From Lachnospiraceae bacterium UBA3711 (GTDB lineage Bacteria > Bacillota > Clostridia > Lachnospirales > Lachnospiraceae): a stretch of 30,642 nucleotides of DNA. A model generated the notes under the pieces. It was not told the origin of the DNA. It saw only the letters and a list, made by a program, of their open reading frames with translations, and did no database searches. The position numbers and the translations under genes were made by a program. Each line of letters starts with the position of its first letter. Position 1 is the first letter of the stretch. Shown piece after piece: positions 7,759-15,529 of this stretch. The stretch lies in assembly GCA_002371345.1 (NCBI GenBank), contig DFHY01000057.1, positions 1-30,642 on the forward strand, in the 5' to 3' direction.

Positions 7759-8325
7759 GTGAAGCAAAAGCAGAAGAGATATGAGATGTGTTTTACCGGC
7801 TCAGGCGGGCAGGGCGTTATCCTCTGTTCCACTATTCTGGCGGAAGCGGCGTTCCTCGCGGGAAAGATGGTAGCGCAGAGCCAGTCCTACGGACCGCAGG
7901 CGCGCGGCGGCCTGTGCCGTGCGGAGCTGATAATAGACGAAGAGAGAATCATATATCCGAAGGTGACGAGCGCAGGCTTCCTGCTGGCGCTGACGCAGGC
8001 ATCCCTTGACCGGCTCAGAATCGGTATGGCAGAGGATGCACTGATTATCATAGACTCATCCATGCATGAGCCGGACGACCCGGGCAGCTGCAGTGTGGCT
8101 GCGCTTCCGATTCTGCAGACTGCTTCGGAGACAGTCGGAAAGATAATGACGGCCAACATCGTTGCCGTCGGCGCGGTCAATGCGCTGCTGGGAATAGCCC
8201 CGGACGATCTGCTGGAGCAGGCGGTGCTGATGCGCGTTCCAAGGGGAACGGAGCAGGTCAATCTGCTGGCCCTGAACGAAGGGCGGAAGATGGGTGCGGC
8301 TGCGCATTCAATGATTTATCCTTAA
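7759..8325 (+). CDS. korC: 2-oxoacid:ferredoxin oxidoreductase gamma subunit
   Basis: A 188-residue gamma subunit (pyruvate/ketoisovalerate oxidoreductase catalytic domain). The N terminus has the glycine-rich GSGGQG at 14-19, followed by QSYGPQARGG at 42-51 and LALTQASLD, all standard for KorC. I chose the GTG at 7759 because GGAGGAG stands six bases upstream and the protein then starts right before the conserved domain; a longer frame from 7606 would overlap korB and add unrelated residues. A 73-base gap separates it from korB, without a clear terminator. The following gene is convergent, and only a weak 5-bp stem (TAATC/GATTA, about 8324-8345) lies between them. Confidence 0.93.
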   Translation: MKQKQKRYEMCFTGSGGQGVILCSTILAEAAFLAGKMVAQSQSYGPQARGGLCRAELIIDEERIIYPKVTSAGFLLALTQASLDRLRIGMAEDALIIIDSSMHEPDDPGSCSVAALPILQTASETVGKIMTANIVAVGAVNALLGIAPDDLLEQAVLMRVPRGTEQVNLLALNEGRKMGAAAHSMIYP

Positions 8326-8345
8326 TCGCGCAATGCCCGTGATTA

Positions 8346-10997
8346 CTAATACAATTCAAACCCGATACGTTCAGGCAGCACCTGTAGTCTCACCTCATGA
8401 GGGATGTCAAGACAGTACCGGTAGATATCGCTCGGATCAGCGGCCTCATCGTCAAGTGTCATGAGGAGGCTGCGGCCGTCTGTCTTCACCGACCTGAGTC
8501 CCGGCCGTATGTCTATCCGTAAACAGATGCCCGATGACGGCTGGTACTGCTCCATACGCCAGACATCCTCCAGCAGCTTCCGGCTCAGGGACTGGTTTAA
8601 TACCTGCAGATCAGTGTCCTCGGGCAGCTTCATACGATAGGTAATAGTCTTGAGCCGAAGAGGATGGCTGATCTCAGTGAGTTCCGAGATCCGGAAATTA
8701 ACAGCGTTGTCCTGTATCATTTCTCGAAGCCGGCCGGGTTCATAGCGCTGTGTCAGCGTGATACCGGTTATATTCGGCCCTGTTGAGAAGACAGCGGTTT
8801 TCCTGTATCTGCCTCTGACGGATCTGACGGAATCCGGATCGTAAGAGATACCCGCTTTGTTAAGGGCGCGTCTGATCTCCGCATCCCAGTAGGAATGATG
8901 AACAAAGGCATGATGCAGATCATACTCGAACTTCATCACAACATACTGCTTAGAAACCGGATTATGCCTTTTCGCCATATTGCGGAGGCTGATCTTCGCG
9001 TCTTTTTCCCGCAGTGCGGGATAGGTTCCGAGCTTTTTCCGGTCTTCCTTATCACAGGCGCCGCATCCTGTGCATTGAGACGTACAAACGGGACTGTTTC
9101 GCGGCCGGTCTTTCCACATCTCAAGGTATCTCTGATACAGATACGGCTTTGAGGCCGGGCTTTCGACTATTTCCCAGGGCATCGGATCCTCCGGGCCGTA
9201 TTCCCGAAACCATTGATCAAGATCCGGAAGGCAGTTGTCATCAAGAAAATGAACCGCCTGATTCAGGTCCTCCTGAGAGTAGCCTTCCTCGTGCCATAGC
9301 AGGCCCTCGCTGGCCATATGGGCAAGAAGGAGGGACAGGCGTCCGTCTCCGCGCACAAAAAGCTGTGACAGAATGGCATCCGCAGTCAGCACGGGTGTAT
9401 ATGTACGAAAGCCGATCTCACTGATTTTCTGTGTAAATTCCTCATAATAGGAGGGCATCGTCCGGCTTATCTTCATCCACTGCATCGGCGTATGAGGAAA
9501 ACAGGTCAGGGGTGTCCATGTGATCAGCAGGCGCGGAGTTTTCTTCCCGGGAAGGGTTTCACTGATGAAGATCTGTTTGATCTTTAACGCGAGCCTGTAT
9601 AGCTCATCCAGATCTTCCCTGCTTTCTCCCGGAAGATTGCATATCATCATAAACTTGACGGTCTGATTACCGCTCCGGCAGATCATATGCATGGCTTCCA
9701 ATATCTGCTCCTCGGACAGATTCTTGGATATCCGGTCCCTGAGCCGCTGGGAAGCTCCCTCTACCCCGAATACAGAGCGCCCGTTATTCTGTACTGAGAG
9801 AAAGCAGCAATATTCCGGATTCGCGCGGAAGCTGTCCATCCGCTGGGTGAGAGCGGAGATGTTAGCCCCAACAGATTCGCCGGCGTCCCTGATGATCCTG
9901 TTGATCTCAGGATGAGAAACCGCGTTAAAAGAAACCATAACAGCTGAATTAACACCCGTTTCGAACATCAGCTTATCACGGTTTTTTTTGACAAGAGCCG
10001 CACTGCGCGGACGGAAAGGCAGGGTGAGGAAACAGGGCATGCAGAAGGAACACTTTCCTTCACAGCCCTTGGATATCTCCTGGATAGATTTTATATCCAC
10101 ATTCCGGTAGAAATCCAGGTATGGTCTGGTGGGAACAAAGCACGTGTCAAGATCCCGGACCCGGTAATAGCGGATCTTTCGCGGGACATCTTCGCGCACT
10201 GGAAAAGTGCCCTCAAACCTTCCTGACCGGTCATAGCGTTCCTCATAAAACTGAGGCACATAGAGACAGTCACGGTACCTGGCCGCTGAGAGGAGTATGT
10301 CAGTTCGTGACAGGCCTTTTCTTTTGCCATGTTCCAGCAACTCAATGAGTTCCGGAAGAACCTCCTCGCCTTCACCCATAAAGATTATGTCACAGAAGGG
10401 GGCAAGCGGCGCGGGATTCACTATTGAAGCGCCGCCCAGAATAAGGATCGGATCATCCAGGGTACGGTCCTTAGCCAGAAGAGGAATACTGCTTTCCATC
10501 AATATCCATGGAACAGCCGCCATGCAGCTGTGCATGTCCATCGAACAGCATAATACGTCAAAAGCGGTGAGCGGCATCTTGCTCTCTAATGCAAAAGGAC
10601 TGATCCCGTCCTTTTTCATTAATTTCTGATTTCGTCTTGTCGGAGGACAAAGAGAACGCTCAACGATCCATGAAGGATTATATTCATACAGCTCTTCATA
10701 GAACAATGGAATAGCCGGAGATGACAAGGTATCCCTCGTTGCAAGCATATTCATCAGAACAACACGAAATGAGTCCCTGATCGTGCCTGTCTTAATGGCC
10801 TGTTCCCAGTCAAAGTGGTGGGTGTTCATCTCGTCACCTGGATATAGTGAATAGTAATCCAGATCATACAGCCGGTCATCAAGCCATTGCAGATTCCTGC
10901 TGCGCTCGCTGAGCCACTGCAGATCCCGTGCCCGTTCAGACAGACGGTTATGCTGTTCTTTCTCTAAATAATCACGGGGATGAATAGTCGTAATCAA
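8346..10997 (-). CDS. radical SAM protein with B12-binding-like N-terminus and C-terminal DUF2344-like domain
   Basis: An 883-residue protein of the type usually labelled radical SAM family uncharacterised protein fused to a radical-SAM-linked domain. Order of parts: a short N-terminal decapeptide repeat (LSERARDLQW, LSERSRNLQW, LDDRLYDLDY); a B12-binding-like domain with ILGGA and FMGEGEE; the radical SAM core with the CxxxCxxC cluster motif CEGKCSFC (Cys 312, 316, 319); a second Cys group CTSQCTGCGAC (Cys 638, 642, 645, 648); and a diverged DUF2344-like region from about residue 683. Substrate unknown; a tRNA or protein modification role is often guessed. TTG 10997 is preferred because AGGAG lies 8 bases before it and because a longer frame from GTG 11048 would run through the terminator-like arm of the RNA leader. 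The gene stands alone. Confidence 0.85.
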   Translation of the reverse strand: MITTIHPRDYLEKEQHNRLSERARDLQWLSERSRNLQWLDDRLYDLDYYSLYPGDEMNTHHFDWEQAIKTGTIRDSFRVVLMNMLATRDTLSSPAIPLFYEELYEYNPSWIVERSLCPPTRRNQKLMKKDGISPFALESKMPLTAFDVLCCSMDMHSCMAAVPWILMESSIPLLAKDRTLDDPILILGGASIVNPAPLAPFCDIIFMGEGEEVLPELIELLEHGKRKGLSRTDILLSAARYRDCLYVPQFYEERYDRSGRFEGTFPVREDVPRKIRYYRVRDLDTCFVPTRPYLDFYRNVDIKSIQEISKGCEGKCSFCMPCFLTLPFRPRSAALVKKNRDKLMFETGVNSAVMVSFNAVSHPEINRIIRDAGESVGANISALTQRMDSFRANPEYCCFLSVQNNGRSVFGVEGASQRLRDRISKNLSEEQILEAMHMICRSGNQTVKFMMICNLPGESREDLDELYRLALKIKQIFISETLPGKKTPRLLITWTPLTCFPHTPMQWMKISRTMPSYYEEFTQKISEIGFRTYTPVLTADAILSQLFVRGDGRLSLLLAHMASEGLLWHEEGYSQEDLNQAVHFLDDNCLPDLDQWFREYGPEDPMPWEIVESPASKPYLYQRYLEMWKDRPRNSPVCTSQCTGCGACDKEDRKKLGTYPALREKDAKISLRNMAKRHNPVSKQYVVMKFEYDLHHAFVHHSYWDAEIRRALNKAGISYDPDSVRSVRGRYRKTAVFSTGPNITGITLTQRYEPGRLREMIQDNAVNFRISELTEISHPLRLKTITYRMKLPEDTDLQVLNQSLSRKLLEDVWRMEQYQPSSGICLRIDIRPGLRSVKTDGRSLLMTLDDEAADPSDIYRYCLDIPHEVRLQVLPERIGFELY
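10854..10943 (-). repeat. 30-bp coding repeat at the radical SAM N-terminus
   Basis: Three 30-base units encode LSERARDLQW, LSERSRNLQW and the more diverged LDDRLYDLDY. The first two units are close at DNA level. They form a Leu/Trp-rich amphipathic segment before the B12-binding-like domain, which is not a usual part of this family as far as I know it. Confidence 0.7.
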
Positions 10998-11018
10998 TTG
11001 AAAATCTCCTGAACAAAC

Positions 11019-11143
11019 AAAAAAGAAGGGTTGCCTTTGTACGTTCACACTAAATCGGATTCAGCCTCCGGCCGTTCTCAAAGCCTTTATCATGGAAAGC
11101 CTGTCCGATTCTCTGAGAACACGAATAAATCCGCACCCTTCTT
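11019..11143 (-). ncRNA. candidate structured RNA leader or small RNA with terminator
   Basis: On the minus strand, just upstream of the radical SAM gene, nested pairings span about 120 bases: AAGAAGGGT (11143-11135) with ACCCTTCTT (11031-11023); CGGATT (11133-11128) with AATCCG (11061-11056); GTTCTCA (11120-11114) with TGAGAAC (11080-11074). The closing 3' arm runs into a T-rich tract (to 11019 and beyond), as in an intrinsic terminator. The bases AATCGGA at 11110-11104 (minus strand) can pair instead with TCCGATT at 11059-11053, which excludes the second stem. That switch-like choice before a gene suggests a riboswitch or attenuator. I do not recognise a known family. Confidence 0.5.
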
Positions 11144-11257
11144 ATAATCTGAATCTATCACAGGTTATGAAGAAAAGCAATTAAAATGATGTCGCTGCCG
11201 GGTCTTACCTCGTTATTAATAACATGCGATGAAGTTTTCTTCTTTATCCTGTGTCTG

Positions 11258-11287
11258 TGACCTTACGGCTATGCTTTCCGTTATAAT
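11258..11287 (+). promoter_or_regulatory. candidate promoter for the leucine-rich repeat protein
   Basis: A perfect -10 box TATAAT at 11282-11287 stands about 65 bases before the start codon of the leucine-rich repeat protein gene. A possible -35 box TGACCT at 11258-11263 is 18 bases upstream but matches poorly. Confidence 0.45.
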
Positions 11288-11350
11288 GGATAGCAGGACA
11301 ATCACGGATCATTTATATCTGAACATGTATTTCGCACGGAGGTATTCGAG

Positions 11351-12772
11351 ATGAAGAAAATGATGACAGCTATTGCTATTATGTCTGCGGCTATGAGCCT
11401 GGCCTTTTCCGCGGCTGTATGGGCAGGCCCCTTTGACAGGTTCTATGATTACAGTAATGATGATGGGACATACTCGTATTATTTTACGGATGGCAGTCCG
11501 GATCAGGGCATCTTTGTCACGATGGACCTTAACTGGTATCAGAACACCAGGGTAAAGATCGAAGACAGCGGGGCGACGTTTTATCACGAAGACAGTTATG
11601 AGGCATATGAGAAGCAGGGCTTGAAGGGCGGCAGGCTGTTCACCATCGGCGCGTGTGTGAACTCGGATTTCCGTAACCTTCCCAGCTTTGAATATATCGG
11701 GTTTGACGAGGAAAGCTGCATGAATTACTACGCTGAGCTTCCGACAGACTATCAGGCTTACGCGGAGGACGAAGATATCCGCGCTGAGTATGACGCTCTG
11801 TGGTCCGGTGTAAAGGATGTGATCGCCGGTATCAGGATTAAGGGCAATACACGGGAGACTGAGGAATCAGAGCCGGTTTACGCCCCTGACGATGCCGGGC
11901 CGGATATTATTACTTCCGGAGACTATGAGTATTATGTAAATGACGACGCCAGGACAATCACTGTCAGCGACTATATCGGAGAGGAAGAGGCGGTTGAGAT
12001 ACCGGTGGAGATTGACGGATATCAGGTTACGGATATCGGAGAGAGGGCTTTCTCCTATAAGAATATGAAGTCCCTGTCATTTCCGGACGGACTCAGGAGC
12101 ATCGGGGAGCGTGCGTTTGAGTACTGTGAGATACCTGAAGTATCGATCCCGGCAGGGACAACAGTAGAAAGATGTGCTTTTGGTTATTGCGAATCATTAA
12201 AGAAGGTGCTGATCGGACAGGGAGCGGTTATCAGAAGCAGGGCATTTGGGTACTGCGATGATCTTGAAACTGTTGTCTGTGCTGACAGCAGTATACTTGA
12301 ATCCAATACCTTCGAATACTGCCGCAGTATCAATCAGGTGATTATCTGCGGCGCGGCTCAGGTGGATAAAGACGCGTTCTATGACTGTGACAACGCGCAG
12401 ATGATCAGGGCGGAGGTAAGTGAATATGACAGGTGGATGGAGCCTGATCAGAGCACTGTTTCTTCTGAACTTGAAGCCTTCCTGACAGGCGGAGAGGGTA
12501 AGACACAGGAAACTGAAGCACTGGCAGCCGGAGAGCACCGCATCATACTTACAGGAGATACCGATGTGTTTGTGGACTGCCCATCCAGAGCGAAAGCCGG
12601 AGATCAGGTTACCGTGACAACGGTGGATGTCGCGGACGGAGAAGTGAAGATAGAGGTGAACGGTGCGGACAGCGGCAGATGGGACAGCTGGGGAACCTAC
12701 ATCTTCACCATGCCTGATGAGGATGCCGAGGTCAGGGGCTGGATCAGTACTGAGGGCTATGCCGGGGCCTGA
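11351..12772 (+). CDS. secreted leucine-rich repeat (BspA/LRR_5-type) protein
   Basis: A 473-residue exported protein. A signal peptide (1-25, ending AVWAG) is followed by an unrecognised Tyr- and Asp-rich region (26-165), a linker, then six BspA-type leucine-rich repeat units between about 222 and 355. The units are marked by repeated AFxYC-like cores: AFSYKNM, AFEYCEI, AFGYCES, AFGYCDD, TFEYCRS, AFYDCDN. A C-terminal beta-rich domain (about 395-473) resembles small Ig- or DUF-like modules after an acidic linker. Repeats of this type are used for surface adhesion or ligand binding in gut bacteria. No LPXTG or membrane anchor is present. GGAGG stands 8 bases before the ATG. The repeats carry an unusual conserved Cys in five of six units. 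Family assignment is firm, role is not. Confidence 0.85.
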   Translation: MKKMMTAIAIMSAAMSLAFSAAVWAGPFDRFYDYSNDDGTYSYYFTDGSPDQGIFVTMDLNWYQNTRVKIEDSGATFYHEDSYEAYEKQGLKGGRLFTIGACVNSDFRNLPSFEYIGFDEESCMNYYAELPTDYQAYAEDEDIRAEYDALWSGVKDVIAGIRIKGNTRETEESEPVYAPDDAGPDIITSGDYEYYVNDDARTITVSDYIGEEEAVEIPVEIDGYQVTDIGERAFSYKNMKSLSFPDGLRSIGERAFEYCEIPEVSIPAGTTVERCAFGYCESLKKVLIGQGAVIRSRAFGYCDDLETVVCADSSILESNTFEYCRSINQVIICGAAQVDKDAFYDCDNAQMIRAEVSEYDRWMEPDQSTVSSELEAFLTGGEGKTQETEALAAGEHRIILTGDTDVFVDCPSRAKAGDQVTVTTVDVADGEVKIEVNGADSGRWDSWGTYIFTMPDEDAEVRGWISTEGYAGA

Positions 12773-12782
12773 TTAAACTCAG

Positions 12783-12847
12783 CGGGACGCGATTTGCCGC
12801 CAAAACCAACAGGCAGAGCAAAATGCTCTGCCTGATTTGCTGTCCCG
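12783..12847 (+). terminator. nested terminator-like hairpin
   Basis: CAGGCAGAGCA at 12810-12820 and TGCTCTGCCTG at 12824-12834 form a perfect 11-bp stem with an AAA loop, followed by ATTTGC. An outer stem CGGGAC (12783-12788) with GTCCCG (12842-12847) encloses it, and GATTTGC occurs on both sides of the inner hairpin. It lies right after the leucine-rich repeat gene and is the likely terminator, though the U-tract is short. Confidence 0.65.
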
Positions 12848-12879
12848 ATGAAGGATATTTCATACATACCAGAGTGTGA

Positions 12880-12927
12880 TATAATGATGTTAGGGTCAAA
12901 AGTACCTTTTGCCCCAAACTATGATGT
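12880..12927 (+). repeat. palindromic element A, copy 1, at a promoter
   Basis: GTTAGGGTCAAAAG (12889-12902) and CTTTTGCCCCAAAC (12906-12919) are complementary at 12 of 14 positions around a TAC centre. A perfect TATAAT (12880-12885) lies three bases upstream of the left arm, so the palindrome would cover the transcription start of the nucleoside hydrolase gene. Related copies are at 25164-25193 and, as a half-site, at 24236-24253. It could be an operator or a dispersed palindromic repeat. Confidence 0.6.
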
Positions 12928-12967
12928 ACGGAACAATCCATAATCAAAGAAGGGGGAAGAGTATCAT

Positions 12968-14005
12968 ATGAAGAGAATGCTTTTTGCGCTGCTTATTATG
13001 ACACTCATATTTTCAGGAACCGTTCTGGCGGAAAGTGAGCCCGTCAGGAAGATCATCATTGATACTGATACGGGAGCGGATGACGCTTCAGCTCTGATTC
13101 TGGCCGCGTGCAGTCCGGAGGTTGAGATTGAGGGGGTCACAGTGCTTGCCGGTAACGTAGGCCTTGAGCAGGGTACGAAGAACGCTCTTGCCGCCCTGGA
13201 ACTTACAGGATGTGACGCACCGGTATATAAAGGCTCTGATACCCGTTCCGACGGGACTTCCATCTCTCCATTCAGCGTGTACGGCACGGACGGCATGGGT
13301 GATATGGATCTGATCCATCCGGAAAGAACAGCCGAGGAAGGAGACGCAATAGACTTCATCCTTGACACGGTGAGAAGCAATCCGGGCGAGATTGAGATCG
13401 TCATGCTGGGACCGGCAACCAATATTGCCCGGGCGATCGACAAAGATCCTGAGACCATGAAGCAGGTAAAGCGGATCTGGTCAATGGGAACATCCGGAAT
13501 ATATGGTCCCGGCAACGCTTCCCCTGTATCTGAATTCAACGTCTATCTGGACGCGCCGGCATACAGCAGACTTCTTGACTTCGGTGTTCCGGTAACAGTT
13601 ATCGGTCTGGATGTGTGCGATGGTGAGAGTAAATGGACTGACAGCAGCTTTGGGAAGCTGGCTGAGTTTGGCAGGATTGGACGTTTTATTACTGATTCTT
13701 TTTCCGGGATCCGTGAGTTTTATGCGAACAACGGGTCTGGCGGTTCCGTGATGAACTGTGACGGTACGGCAATGCTGTGTGTTGTCTGCCCTGACTTTAT
13801 CACGGGCAGCAGGCAGTGTCATGGAAGCTGTATGACTGATGCCAGGGAGACCTACGGACAGGTGGTCTTTTATCAGAAAGGCTTTAAATATGACTTGACT
13901 TCAGGGGATTTCAATTATAACGTGACACTTGTCAGTGATGTTGATCGCAAAAACGCTTTCATGGAGTATATGTACAGAATAGGCAGCCGGATCGCGGCAG
14001 ATTAA
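12968..14005 (+). CDS. secreted inosine-uridine-type nucleoside hydrolase
   Basis: A 345-residue nucleoside hydrolase (IunH superfamily) that cleaves the N-glycosidic bond of ribonucleosides to base plus ribose. The calcium-binding signature DTDTGADDA is at 32-40, GPATNIA at 148-154, and the substrate-binding SEFNVYLDAPA at 188-198. The C-terminal family motif, usually His-Asp, is Cys264-Asp265 (MNCDGTAML); I recall a group of nucleoside hydrolases with Cys at this site. Residues 1-21 form a clear signal peptide, so it acts outside the cytoplasm, unlike most bacterial relatives. AAGGGGGAAGAG precedes the start. Together with the secreted 5'-nucleotidase at 3648 it would convert external nucleotides to free bases. 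It is preceded by palindromic element A. Confidence 0.9.
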   Translation: MKRMLFALLIMTLIFSGTVLAESEPVRKIIIDTDTGADDASALILAACSPEVEIEGVTVLAGNVGLEQGTKNALAALELTGCDAPVYKGSDTRSDGTSISPFSVYGTDGMGDMDLIHPERTAEEGDAIDFILDTVRSNPGEIEIVMLGPATNIARAIDKDPETMKQVKRIWSMGTSGIYGPGNASPVSEFNVYLDAPAYSRLLDFGVPVTVIGLDVCDGESKWTDSSFGKLAEFGRIGRFITDSFSGIREFYANNGSGGSVMNCDGTAMLCVVCPDFITGSRQCHGSCMTDARETYGQVVFYQKGFKYDLTSGDFNYNVTLVSDVDRKNAFMEYMYRIGSRIAAD

Positions 14006-14115
14006 CCGATGTCCTTGCGGGTATTGCCCTTGGCATAGTGATGGGCATACTGGCTTCCAGGATCTGTAATTACGCGGCCGGAAAGCTGGCGGAGAAAAAG
14101 AGCCGGAAAACATGA
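14002..14115 (+). pseudogene. remnant of a PAP2-type phosphatase C-terminus
   Basis: Starting at the nucleoside hydrolase stop but in another frame, 37 codons read LTDVLAGIALGIVMGILASR followed by a Lys-rich end and a TGA at 14113-14115. The LTDVLAG-ALG pattern and a following membrane helix match the last catalytic motif and final helix of PAP2-family membrane phosphatases, minus the catalytic His. There is no start codon and nothing PAP2-like upstream. I read this as the 3' end of a deleted gene, left when the nucleoside hydrolase became adjacent. Confidence 0.5.
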
Positions 14116-14167
14116 CATGATGTAATGATCAAAACCGATATTATAACTATGGCAAGGAGGACCGGGT

Positions 14168-15529
14168 ATGACCAATATTCTGAGACTAGTACTGACCTTG
14201 TTCTTTGATGCATATAATCCGATTCTGGTTGCCGCAAGGGCGCTGTTCATCGTCGGCGCGTGGCTGCTCTTCCGGAAGTCAGGCATCAAGAGCTGGTGGG
14301 CATTGATTCCATGGGCGAGGGAATATCAGCTTGGACGCTGCGCTGCCAGGGAGCCGGAGGGACGTTACTTCTGTGTGACGAGCATGCTGATCACACTGAT
14401 GAGCGTGGCCATCATCTGCTTTCAGTGGAATGATGACAATGAGACCCTGATCGCCTTTGCCCCGCTGATTCTTGTGGTTCTGGTTTCCCTGCTGCTGATC
14501 CGTTTCATCTACAATATCCGCGTGTTCTCGGGTTTGATCCGGATATACGGCGTAAGCAGGTGGTGGATTGTCTTCTGTATCTTTGACGAGCTGCGCTTTA
14601 TCCCGATGCTGACATGGGGGGCGGGCGGAAAGTATCAGCCCGCCTGGAAGGTGGAGGACCTGAAGGCGGAGATGGAGCGCCTGGCGACTCATGGGAGCGC
14701 GGCGGTCATGGATGAAGGACTGACCGTCAACCTGAAGGACCGCCACGTAAAAGAATTCTTCCATAAGAAATATCTCCTGAAGGATATACACATGGCCATT
14801 CCGCAGGGACACATGGTGCTTCTGCTCGGCGGCTCCGGCGCGGGCAAGACGACATTCCTGAACGCGGTTAACGGCTACGAGAAGGCGGATGCCAAGGTGA
14901 CACTGAACGGGAATGACATGTACTCCGACTATAAGAAGATGCAGTACGAGGTGGGCTTTGTACCGCAGCAGGAGCTTATACGGGGCAAGGATACCGTTAA
15001 GAGGACGCTTCTCGACGCGGCGAAGCTGCGCCTGTCCAAGGACATACCCAGGGAAGACCGCGAGAAACGCGTGCATGAAGTGATGGATATCTTCGGTCTG
15101 CTCCCGGTGCAGGATAACATGGTGGAAAAGCTGTCCGGGGGACAGAAGAAGCGGCTGTCCATATCCATGGAGTTTATTTCCAATCCATCCCTGTTCATAC
15201 TGGATGAGCCTGATTCAGGTCTTGACGGGGTTATGGCAAGAGAGCTGTTTGAGCAGCTGCGCGGGATTGCTGATACCGGAAAGATCGTCATCGTTATTAC
15301 ACACACACCTGACCGCGTAATCGACCTGTTCGATGACGTGATCGTTCTTGCGAAGGACAGCTCACGCACCGGACGCCTGGCCTTCTATGGCAGCATCGAC
15401 GATGCCCGCTCCTTCTTCGGCAGACAGACTATGGAAGAGATCGTGAAGTCGATCAATCAGAAGGAGGAAGGCGGAGACGGACTGGCAGATGAGTTTGTGC
15501 TGAAATATGCGGAGGTGCAGAATGGCTGA
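14168..15529 (+). CDS. ABC transporter ATPase with N-terminal membrane domain
   Basis: A 453-residue fusion. Residues 1-150 hold about four hydrophobic helices (near 7-36, 67-86, 95-115, 130-148) with a SGIKSWWALIPWAREYQ segment, like small orphan membrane domains that have a GWkalIP motif. After a linker comes an ABC ATPase: Walker A GGSGAGKTT (221-229), signature LSGGQKKRLS (322-331), Walker B LFILDEPDSGLD (342-353), switch His in VITHTPDR. The LSGGQKKRLSISMEFISNP run resembles the ABCG/White type of exporter ATPase. The gene has an ideal AAGGAGG site and overlaps the following permease gene by 8 bases, so the two products surely work together. Substrate unknown. Confidence 0.88.
   Translation: MTNILRLVLTLFFDAYNPILVAARALFIVGAWLLFRKSGIKSWWALIPWAREYQLGRCAAREPEGRYFCVTSMLITLMSVAIICFQWNDDNETLIAFAPLILVVLVSLLLIRFIYNIRVFSGLIRIYGVSRWWIVFCIFDELRFIPMLTWGAGGKYQPAWKVEDLKAEMERLATHGSAAVMDEGLTVNLKDRHVKEFFHKKYLLKDIHMAIPQGHMVLLLGGSGAGKTTFLNAVNGYEKADAKVTLNGNDMYSDYKKMQYEVGFVPQQELIRGKDTVKRTLLDAAKLRLSKDIPREDREKRVHEVMDIFGLLPVQDNMVEKLSGGQKKRLSISMEFISNPSLFILDEPDSGLDGVMARELFEQLRGIADTGKIVIVITHTPDRVIDLFDDVIVLAKDSSRTGRLAFYGSIDDARSFFGRQTMEEIVKSINQKEEGGDGLADEFVLKYAEVQNG

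Noticed and set aside
6591..7832. 413-residue minus-strand frame opposite korA-korC
   Set aside because: A shadow of the kor genes caused by their GC-rich third positions; rich in Arg, His and Pro and without any recognisable domain.
8326..8345. Weak inverted repeat TAATC/GATTA between korC and the radical SAM gene
   Set aside because: Only 5 bp plus mismatched extension and no U-run; not enough to call a terminator.
14279..15076. 265-residue minus-strand frame opposite the ABC ATPase
   Set aside because: An antisense shadow, rich in His, Arg and Gln, without start signal.
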